Source: Subdoligranulum variabile (GTDB taxonomy: Bacteria; Bacillota; Clostridia; Oscillospirales; Ruminococcaceae). Taken from it: a stretch of DNA of 64,000 nt. Of the stretch, positions 57,439 through 64,000 are shown in pieces. Under the pieces are notes generated by a model. That model searched no databases, was not told the origin of the DNA, and worked only from the letters and a program-made list of their open reading frames with translations. The translations under genes and the position numbers were made by a program. The DNA is taken from assembly GCA_004554775.1 (NCBI GenBank), contig SFKI01000009.1:8054-72053 (forward strand), written 5' to 3'. The stretch's first letter is position 1; each line of letters opens with the position of its first letter.

Positions 57439-58193
57439 AAGATGTGGATAACGAAATTTTGCAGGCACTTTCCGCCCGCAAAAGTGTGCGTGTGTACACC
57501 GAGGAACCCGTCACCGACGCCGAGCGTGACGCCATTTTGCAGGCGGCGTTTCAGGCACCCACGGCGGGCAACCAGCAGCTGTACACGATCTTGAACATTA
57601 CCGACCCGGCGCTGAAAGCCCGCATGGCCGACCTGTGCGACCACCAGCCGTTCATTGCCAAAGCGCCGCTGGTGCTGGTGTTTCTGGCCGATTGCCGCCG
57701 CTGGCTGCGCGCCTACCACGCCGCCGGTATTGCGGACGCCCGCACGCCCGGCGCGGGTGACCTGCTGCTGGCGCTGGCCGACACCTGCATTGCGGCGCAG
57801 AACGCCGTGGTCGCCGCCGAAAGCCTGGGCATCGGCAGCTGCTACATTGGCGATGTGATCGAAAATGCCGAGCAGATGCGCGAAGCGCTGCATCTGCCGG
57901 AATATGTCGTCCCGGCCTGCATGCTGGTTTTTGGCCGCCCGACCGACCAGCAGAAGGCCCGCCCCAAGCCCGCGCGGTTTGAAAAGGACGCCGTCGTTTG
58001 CGAAAATACCTACCGCGACCGCACCGACGCCGAGCTGCGCGCCGACTTCACTGCCCGCGCCGCCGCCAACGGCCAGCAAAACTACGATTTCGACACCGCC
58101 ATCAAGGCTTTTTGCAACCGCAAATACGAAAGCGACTTCTCCAAAGAAATGACGAGAAGCGCGGAAGTTTATTTAGAGGATTTTAGAAAGTAA
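57435..58193 (+). CDS. Nitroreductase-family flavoprotein
   Basis: This 252-residue FMN-dependent oxidoreductase shows ALSARKSVRVYTEEPVTDAE with the phosphate-binding SxR pattern, QAPTAGNQQLYTIL, and GIGSCYIGDVIENAEQ in the C-terminal half. NfsA/NfsB-like family members reduce nitroaromatics or quinones with NAD(P)H; the natural substrate is unknown. The C-terminal 60 residues are charged and longer than in minimal nitroreductases. It is translationally coupled to the flippase. Confidence 0.9.
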   Translation: MKDVDNEILQALSARKSVRVYTEEPVTDAERDAILQAAFQAPTAGNQQLYTILNITDPALKARMADLCDHQPFIAKAPLVLVFLADCRRWLRAYHAAGIADARTPGAGDLLLALADTCIAAQNAVVAAESLGIGSCYIGDVIENAEQMREALHLPEYVVPACMLVFGRPTDQQKARPKPARFEKDAVVCENTYRDRTDAELRADFTARAAANGQQNYDFDTAIKAFCNRKYESDFSKEMTRSAEVYLEDFRK

Positions 58194-58206
58194 TAAATAG
58201 AAAACC

Positions 58207-58249
58207 AGCACCTCATCCGTAGAGTTATGCGGATGGGGTGCTGCTTTTT
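58207..58249 (+). terminator. Terminator after the nitroreductase gene
   Basis: AGCACCTCATCCG and CGGATGGGGTGCT form a 13-bp stem with one T-G pair, followed by GCTTTTTTA. It converges with the adhesin gene, whose stop codon begins at 58249. Confidence 0.88.
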
Positions 58250-60189
58250 TACTTATACTGATAAATTACGTCGATGATGCGGTCCCAACATATCCAACCT
58301 TTCGAGTCATTATGGATTTCTGGTGTGCCGTTGTCATTACGCTTTACGGTAATCTTAACGGGAGAAAGGTCAGAGACAGTAGCGTCATCGGAACGCCTTA
58401 CTTCAGATACAATATAGGATCCGGTAGCAATGCCAAGAGCCTTTTTTTGGTTTCCGTGCTTTAGATCCCATGGATTTTGCCCCTTTACGGAAGCGGGATT
58501 GTTGTCACTGTCGTTAATGCTTAAACGGAATCCCTTTAACGCGTTGTCACAATTGGTATCAGTATTGTAGTTGATACTGTAACGGAACATTACTTTCGGG
58601 TAAGCATACACAGTGATTGTATTGTTGTCGATTGTTCCATCGGGGGAGCTGACGTTATTGGCGCTTTCCAATTTGAAGCCGTCACCATCCTGAACGACTT
58701 CGAACTTGAACTCACTATATGCAAACATGTCACTGTCGACAACTTCTATTGTGAAGCTGCCATTTTGCAACGGTAGGCGGAATGTATGTACGGTATCCGA
58801 GAGGGAAGAAGTCCAAGTTCTATCCTCGTTAGACATATTGCCGCCTGCTTCACCGATGAGCTTCGCTTTAGCGCCCGCCCAAGGCAACCCTGTGGTTATA
58901 TCAACAATTTGCACACCGACATGCTTCACGGTAGGTGTGTCGACCATGCAAATGGCTTTTGTAATATCGTCTACATAAGAACTGGCGTCGCTAACACCTT
59001 TTTTTAGTTCCAACTTGCCGCTGGTGTTGCGCATAAGGGTGAAATACAGGGGAGTGGTTTTGTTATAGTCCGCTGGTGCGGAAGTTTCCTCTAAGCAATA
59101 CGCCCCGGCTTCCAGCGTAATAACCTTAGCGGAAGAACCTGTATCCCATTCCTCGATGCGCTGCGTATACTCGTTGTTACTATCAGCCTTATAAAGCTGC
59201 AAATGTGCGCCAGACAACTCAGGGACAGAACTAAGCGACAAATCATCTTTGGAATATTTGTGGAAAGTAACGTCCGCAACCTGGGCGGCGTGAATGGTGA
59301 TACGAGTAACATTACTGTTGTCCACATTTTCGCATGTGACAACGGTACGGACATTCTTTCTTAATGTATCATCCCACTGATTTTCTTGATAACTGGATGT
59401 GATTTGATATTTGGGCGTGCCGTTACTCTCGGTGTAAATGGAAACGTCAAAGTCCTCAAGATATTGGAAATCTTTTGGATAACTAGAAAAACTGACGTGA
59501 AACTTGTTATACATTCCATTGGAAAGGTCAATGTATTCTGTAGCGCTGGCGGGAATCTGGTCGTTTTTATGGATTTTGGCATAAACAGTTTTTACGACAG
59601 AGGAATCTGTTACTGATACGCTGTTGTCGCCACGCGAAATTGTAAGTTTCACATCTTTTAGCGGTTGCTGTGTGGCATCATCCCATACACAAATTTCTAC
59701 TTTAGGCAGATGCCGGACGTAGAAATTGTAGACATGGCGGTATTCATCGCTATCATTATATTTGCTGGTATAGCCTGATTTGTAACCGTAATCTTGGGCG
59801 TTGGAGTTACTCTCAACAGAATTGACATCAAAATCAGTTGGAGCTTCTTTCGGATAACGTGCAATACCGACGTTTACGCCCAAAATATCTTGTAATCCCT
59901 CGAGAATGGATTTGGGGACTAGCTTCCAGCACTCATAGTAATCTAACTTGGTGGGGGCAACAGGAAAACAAACTTTTCCGTAACTGTCTGTGGTTTGTGT
60001 ATCAACAAGATTTCCTGCGCCATCATAAAGGTTAAAAGCGACACCGCTGATAAATTCATCGGTAAATTCATCACGCAGAACAAAAATCAAATTGCCGCTG
60101 CGGTCTGTATCATCGGGTTTGTCGGGGGTGTCAGGGTTGTCTGTGGGCTTATCCGTCGGCTGGGTCGGATTATCTGTGGGCTGGTCAGG
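58249..60189 (-). pseudogene. Cna-B-type adhesin segment, continuation of the prepilin frame after an in-frame amber codon
   Basis: After the TAG at 60192-60190, the prepilin frame stays open for 646 codons. A Pro/Thr/Asp linker (PDQPTDNPTQPTDKPTDN) comes first, then several beta-sandwich repeats. One is a clear SpaA/Cna-B domain: DVTFHKYSKDD with a lysine, and GAYCLEETSAPADYNKT with the E-box glutamate for an isopeptide bond. The other repeats are more diverged. No signal peptide, LPXTG or C-terminal membrane helix is present, so surface anchoring would depend on the prepilin N-terminus. No ribosome-binding site or good start follows the TAG. Base composition is visibly more AT-rich than neighbours, suggesting transfer. 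It is either a broken gene or translated by readthrough. Confidence 0.75.
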
Positions 60190-60765
60190 CTACGGCACAT
60201 CCGGGGTCGGGATGGCAATATTACTGCCCGAGGTACCGTTATTCGTGTACGCCACCAGAATGCCGTCAGCGCTAAAGTAGCGCAGATACACGATCTGCCC
60301 GGTGCCGCTGCACCAGAAATCTTCTACTGTGCCATCCACACCGGCAGCAGCTTTGAGCTCATCCGCACCCGCAGCATTGCCGCCCTGCAACTGGCCGGGC
60401 TTCAAATAATACTGCCCCTGCCCCTCGGTCAAGGCCAGGTCACCTGTCAAGGTGGGGCCTTTGTCCGTTACGCTGCTGGCCCAGCCAGTCAGGGCAGCGC
60501 TCACCGCGTCGGAAGCATTTGCATCGGTGCTCACACTTTGCAGCGCGGTAGACCGCGCTTCGCTGTACAGCTGCGCGCCCAGCCCAGTACCCGCCGTCAC
60601 ACAGCCCTGCGCCTCGGTAACAGCCTTTTTCTCCTTGGCATCGTTGATCTGGCGCGAAAAGGCCGGCACGGCCATGCTGGTGACAACTGCCAGAATCAGC
60701 AGGACAACGATCATTTCCACCAAGGTGAAACCTTTACGGCTTTCATACTTCCGGCGTCGCGGCAT
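60190..60765 (-). CDS. Type IV prepilin-like protein, frame stops at amber codon
   Basis: This 191-residue protein has a class III prepilin leader, MPRRRKYESRKG followed by FTLVEMIVVLLILAVVTSMA. The cleavage site is after KG, F is the methylated first residue and E5 is conserved. The helix is followed by a 140-residue head with a single clear cysteine pair (QGCVTAG and DFWCSGTG). AAGGAGG lies six bases before the ATG. The frame ends TPDVP then TAG, and continues in frame into a Pro/Thr linker and adhesin. No prepilin peptidase, assembly ATPase or other pilin gene is nearby. Confidence 0.88.
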   Translation of the reverse strand: MPRRRKYESRKGFTLVEMIVVLLILAVVTSMAVPAFSRQINDAKEKKAVTEAQGCVTAGTGLGAQLYSEARSTALQSVSTDANASDAVSAALTGWASSVTDKGPTLTGDLALTEGQGQYYLKPGQLQGGNAAGADELKAAAGVDGTVEDFWCSGTGQIVYLRYFSADGILVAYTNNGTSGSNIAIPTPDVP

Positions 60766-60805
60766 AGCGGGCCTCCTTGCGAATTTTTACGTCCCGGGGC
60801 AGATT

Positions 60806-62683
60806 TTACTGCCCAAAAATCGACTGCACGCGCTTGGCGTGCGCGCCGATGTTGTTATATTCCAACGCCAGATATCCCTTTACCCAGGCGTCAAGGCTTT
60901 CGTCCTCACCATACGCGTGGGTGGTGCCGTCGGCGCGCATGTAATCGTTGGCGGCGGTCACAACGGGGGTCTGCTGCTTCATGGCCAGCAGGTACTTGTA
61001 ATACCCGGTCAGCGGCAGGCCCGCCTGCTGGGCAATCGTCGGGGCCAGCATCACCATGTCCATGCGGTTCAGCGGGTCGGAGGTGCTGGTGGCGGCGTCG
61101 ATGTTCTCCAGCGGGTAGTTGGCCCAGATGAAGAACGGTGTGCTGCGCTCCAGAATTTGCAGGTCGTTGCCCTCGGCACGGGTCTTGTCGGCCACGTGGC
61201 CCACAAAACTGGGGGCGTGGTCGCCTGCAAATGCCAGCACTACCTTGCGGCCGGTCTCCTCGTACTGTTTGGTAAAGTAGTCGCACAGCTCCTGCACAGC
61301 GGCATCGCTCATATGGATACAGCTCAGGTATTCGTCCATCGGCTCATCGTACTCGCCGTAGTCGGTGGCGGCGTGAACAATATCCAGCGAAGCATCGTTC
61401 ATTGTGTAGTCGCCGTGGCTCTGGATCGACACCAGGAAGCCGAAGCGCGGCTTGTCCTCGGGCATGGCCTCGTACAGCTTTTCAAAGTCGCGGTAAGAGG
61501 CCGAGTCGGTCTGATACGGGCGGTTGCCGTAGTATTCCTGGGTTGGGAAGTCGTCCTGGAAATGCGTCTCGTCAAAGCCGAGCGCCAGCCAGGCGGAATC
61601 ACGGCGGTAGTTGGAGTTGGTGTACGGGTGGGCTGCCAGCGTACTGTAGCCAAGGTCTTTCAGGTAGCTGACCAGGCTGTTGGCGTTGTGCAGGTTCAGC
61701 CAGTTGAACGGCGTGATGGACGGCATCAGCATCAGCGAATTGCTGGAAAGCATCTCGTACTCGCTGGAGTTGGTGCCGCCGCCCACGTGCGGGCTGATGG
61801 TGTGGCCGTACACGGCGTTTTGCAGGTTCTTGGTAACGGGCATGACCTCGGTGTCGGCCTGGGTGTCGGTCACAAGGCCAAAGTCATAGAAACTCTCGGA
61901 CAGTACCAGAATAATGTCAGGGTAGTCGCTGCTGGCGGATTCCGCCGTTGCGGAGGGGAAGTCCTCGGCCATGGCGGCTGCGGTGACGGCGGCGTCATCG
62001 CTGTAGTTTTCCGGTTCAATGATGGGGTCGGCCATCAGGCTGGCGGCCTCGATCGTTCCGGCCAGATAGCCGTATTTATAATAGGTGTTCTGCCACGCCC
62101 AGCCGTAGGTGGTTTTGGGCTTGACCGATACCGGCCCGAAGTAGCCGAAGAACAGGATGCAGAACACGCCGACGGCACTGCCCAGCACCCGCACGCCGCG
62201 CGCGCGCCAGCTAGCACGCTTGGGCATGCCCTTGACCAGCTTCGCCTGCACAAAAGCCAGCGCCAGCACGGGCAGATACCACAGCACAATGGTGCGCACG
62301 GTGGCGGTGATCTGCAAGGTGTAGCTGCCCATGACCTCGGCAGCCGTGCCCAGGTTCAGGATGTCCTGGGGCATCAGGGCCGAGCCGTGCAGGTCACGCG
62401 TGTAGTAGTTGATCAGCGCGATCACGGTAAACAGCGCGCCGGAAATGCCGGTAGCGCGGCTCCATTTGCCCAGGATGGCAAACAGCACCAGCGTCAGGCA
62501 AAAGGCGGTCAGGGCGTTCAGCGGGGCGTACAGCGGCCACTGCAGGGCCAGAAAATCCGGCGTGACACCGTCGGAAAGCTCCAGCTGATACCGCGCAATG
62601 AACGCTGCGGTAATTGCCATCGCAAAGGGCAGAACCCCTTGCAGGAAAAAACTCTTCCAGTTAAAATTTTTCAGTTTTTGCAT
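60806..62683 (-). CDS. LTA-synthase-like sulfatase-family membrane protein
   Basis: This 625-residue protein has about five N-terminal membrane helices (residues 10-190) and an extracellular alkaline-phosphatase/sulfatase domain. The catalytic region begins DIILVLSESFYDFG; the nucleophile equivalent in LtaS is a threonine, and here it may be the serine or threonine of GGGTNSSEYEML. FAGDHAPSFVG gives the metal-binding DH. The family polymerises glycerol phosphate (LtaS) or adds phosphoethanolamine or phosphoglycerol to envelope glycans. The ribosome-binding site is weak (GAGAGG, 14 bases away). An extended -10 (TGG, TATACT, 62737-62729) lies upstream. Confidence 0.85.
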   Translation of the reverse strand: MQKLKNFNWKSFFLQGVLPFAMAITAAFIARYQLELSDGVTPDFLALQWPLYAPLNALTAFCLTLVLFAILGKWSRATGISGALFTVIALINYYTRDLHGSALMPQDILNLGTAAEVMGSYTLQITATVRTIVLWYLPVLALAFVQAKLVKGMPKRASWRARGVRVLGSAVGVFCILFFGYFGPVSVKPKTTYGWAWQNTYYKYGYLAGTIEAASLMADPIIEPENYSDDAAVTAAAMAEDFPSATAESASSDYPDIILVLSESFYDFGLVTDTQADTEVMPVTKNLQNAVYGHTISPHVGGGTNSSEYEMLSSNSLMLMPSITPFNWLNLHNANSLVSYLKDLGYSTLAAHPYTNSNYRRDSAWLALGFDETHFQDDFPTQEYYGNRPYQTDSASYRDFEKLYEAMPEDKPRFGFLVSIQSHGDYTMNDASLDIVHAATDYGEYDEPMDEYLSCIHMSDAAVQELCDYFTKQYEETGRKVVLAFAGDHAPSFVGHVADKTRAEGNDLQILERSTPFFIWANYPLENIDAATSTSDPLNRMDMVMLAPTIAQQAGLPLTGYYKYLLAMKQQTPVVTAANDYMRADGTTHAYGEDESLDAWVKGYLALEYNNIGAHAKRVQSIFGQ

Positions 62684-62754
62684 GGAAACAGATAAGACCT
62701 CTCTATACTACATAATATTACAGCCCATAGTATACCATATGGCGTGCAAAAAAT

Positions 62755-62787
62755 AAAGCCGTCGCCTGTTGGTCAGGCGGCGGCTTT
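62755..62787 (-). terminator. Terminator after the coaX-like gene
   Basis: On the reverse strand AAAGCCGCCGCCTG and CAGGCGACGGCTTT form a 14-bp stem with one mismatch, followed by ATTTTTT. Confidence 0.9.
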
Positions 62788-62803
62788 TGTGCGATTTGGG
62801 AAA

Positions 62804-63583
62804 TTATTTGCGGGCGTTGCGCTGCCAGATCATGAACAGGCCGTCCAGGATCAGGGTCTCGCGGTAGGTGATCTCGGTCACGCAGCAGCTGCGCACGCTG
62901 GCGGGCAGCGTGCCGGTGGCAATGACAGGGGCGGCATCCGCATGCAGCGCGGCGCGGAACTGCGCTACCATGCCGTCCAGCATGGCCGAGGTACCGTACA
63001 CGATGCCGCTGTGCAGGCAGTCGGCGGTGTTTGTGCCCAGCAGGCGGCGGGGATGGGCTTCCAGCTCCACCTGGGGCAGCTGCGCGGTGTTCTTTACCAA
63101 CGACGCCAGCGAGCACTGCGGCCCGGGTAGGATAGCGCCGCCCACCAGCGCACCGGCGGCGTCCACGGCCAGCAGGGTGGTGGCGGTATCAAAGTTGACG
63201 ACCACCAGCGGGGGCTCGGCACGGCGCAGCGCACCCACGACCGCGCAAAGCAGCTCGCCGCCCAACTGGGCCGGGTTGTCCATGCGGATGCGAACGCCAC
63301 TTTTCAGCCCGGGACCGACTTCCATGACCGGGGCCTCGCACATCTTGCGCAGTGCCTCTCGGATGCGGGGCGTCAGCGCGGGCACCACGCTGGAGAAGAT
63401 GATAGCGGTGATCTCCTGCGGCTCGGCCCCGTACAGCGCCAGCATGTTTACCATTTTATAGAGCAGCTCGTCGCTGCTCAGCGCAGTATCCGCAAACAGC
63501 CGCGAGGAAAACACCAGCTTGCCATCCGGCGTATAACTGCCAAAGGTAATGTTGGAGTTCCCGATATTCAATGCCAGGATCAT
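62804..63583 (-). CDS. coaX: Type III pantothenate-kinase-like protein (CoaX/Baf) with altered active site
   Basis: The 259-residue ASKHA-fold protein aligns over its full length with CoaX, which phosphorylates pantothenate in coenzyme A synthesis. Key motifs are changed: the usual LDVGNTN reads LNIGNSN (N6), VDFGTATT reads VNFDTATT (N130, D132), and GADR reads GGEL (108-111). The scaffold parts SSVVPALTPRI, GPGLKSGVRI and NTADCLHSGIVYG are retained. It may be inactive, have moved its acidic residues, or be a regulator like Baf. GAGGGAC precedes the ATG. It stands alone, with its own terminator. Confidence 0.8.
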   Translation of the reverse strand: MILALNIGNSNITFGSYTPDGKLVFSSRLFADTALSSDELLYKMVNMLALYGAEPQEITAIIFSSVVPALTPRIREALRKMCEAPVMEVGPGLKSGVRIRMDNPAQLGGELLCAVVGALRRAEPPLVVVNFDTATTLLAVDAAGALVGGAILPGPQCSLASLVKNTAQLPQVELEAHPRRLLGTNTADCLHSGIVYGTSAMLDGMVAQFRAALHADAAPVIATGTLPASVRSCCVTEITYRETLILDGLFMIWQRNARK

Positions 63584-63656
63584 GCAGGTCCCTCTTTCTA
63601 CAGATGATGCTTATATACTATTATAATAAAGAAGAAATTGCAAGAGCCACAACGCA

Positions 63657-63870
63657 TTGATCCACTGCAGTAGTGGCCGATGCTCGCATCGGCCCGATCC
63701 TTACGCGAATTATATATTCGGATGTAGAGGGCGGCGTCCCCAACGCCCCGTAGGCTCCCCTCCGAGGGGTGACTCCCCACAGTGTGGGGAGATGTCGCGC
63801 AGCGACAGAAGGGTTTGGCCGCGTAAGCGGTGTCGGCCGCAGGCTGACTGAGGGGGGCCACACCGCAGCC
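63657..63870. repeat. Intergenic repeat block with several hairpins
   Basis: It contains GGCCGAT/ATCGGCC (63675-63692, shared with 37576-37628), TCCCCACA/TGTGGGGA (63774-63790) and TGTCG/CGACA (63793-63807), ending near GACTGAGGGGGG. The pattern matches dispersed noncoding repeats of gut Clostridia. The 417 bp right of coaX holds no recognisable gene. Confidence 0.6.
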
Positions 63871-63936
63871 TTCCCGTCAAACCGCACATTTTCCCCCGCG
63901 TCGCCTTGTGCATCTCCCCAAAAGTAATACAACCCC

Positions 63937-63966
63937 TTGACACGCGCTGTTCTGATATGCTACTAT
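63937..63966 (+). promoter_or_regulatory. Promoter for a gene beyond the right edge
   Basis: TTGACA (63937-63942) is followed after 18 bp by an extended -10, TGC plus TACTAT (63961-63966). The gene it serves is outside the window. Confidence 0.65.
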
Positions 63967-64000
63967 ACTCCCATCGCAGAAGAATTGTCGATACCAGGCA

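Noticed and set aside
1..64000. CRISPR arrays, rRNA genes, prophage or insertion sequence genes
   Set aside because: No regularly spaced direct repeats, rRNA-like sequence, transposase, integrase or phage structural gene was recognised anywhere in the window.

Overview
The window is the replication-origin region of a Gram-positive, low-oxygen bacterium of the class Clostridia. The gene order rpmH-rnpA-yidD-yidC-jag-mnmE-mnmG-rsmG-noc-parA-parB on one side and dnaA-dnaN-yaaA-recF-remB-gyrB-gyrA on the other is the classic Firmicute origin arrangement. The GC-rich coding sequence (by eye above 50%), the pyruvate:ferredoxin oxidoreductase, the sodium-pump decarboxylase subunits and the gut-type intergenic repeats suggest a gut Oscillospiraceae/Ruminococcaceae member of the Faecalibacterium/Gemmiger/Subdoligranulum kind. 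That placement is inference and was not tested by any search.

Layout. 1-10.3 kb (all minus): the start of serS, the chromosome-segregation genes parB, parA and noc with two perfect parS sites, tRNA and rRNA modification genes (rsmG, mnmG, mnmE), the membrane-insertion genes (jag, yidC, yidD), rnpA and rpmH. 10.4-20 kb (all plus): dnaA, then oriC in the dnaA-dnaN gap (TTTTCCACA DnaA boxes, a GC block and a CTA-repeat DnaA-trio), then dnaN, yaaA, recF, remB, gyrB and gyrA. 20-24 kb: a three-gene MacB-type ABC operon with a membrane-anchored surface protein. 24-35 kb: trmO, a very large nifJ, uppP, a HAD phosphatase-aminotransferase-L,D-transpeptidase operon, an acyl-carrier-like protein without its serine, and ftsH. 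35-38.7 kb: a second cluster of DnaA-box-like sequences beside a receiver-less winged-helix regulator, a GHL10-type secreted protein, a CAT-anticodon tRNA followed by mirrored tRNA tails, and an alpha/beta hydrolase. 38.9-46 kb: sodium-pump subunits beta and gamma, an ammonium transporter fused to PII behind an attenuator-like leader, a lipoprotein, a cysteine-rich HxlR regulator, an M18 aminopeptidase and GluQ-RS. 46-51 kb: copA with a fused copZ, acyP, rsmI, a phosphoesterase and birA. 51-55 kb: the hexuronate genes uxuB-uxuA with a divergent AraC regulator. 55-63.6 kb: a YgjP peptidase, a flippase, a nitroreductase, a prepilin/adhesin gene split by one in-frame amber codon, an LTA-synthase-like sulfatase and a degenerate CoaX.

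The most notable signals are: (1) the prepilin and a 646-codon Cna-B-type adhesin lying in one frame, separated only by TAG; (2) a family of short palindromes followed by a CAAAGAAACTTT-like tail at gene 3' ends, which in three convergent gene pairs form composite elements around a long hairpin of different sequence in each copy; (3) a DnaA-box cluster 23 kb from oriC; (4) a CopZ start with its own Shine-Dalgarno inside copA; and (5) several homologues missing family-defining residues (ACP-like, CoaX-like).

Feature starts were chosen from ribosome-binding sites and family alignment from memory. No database search, folding program or codon-usage calculation was available.
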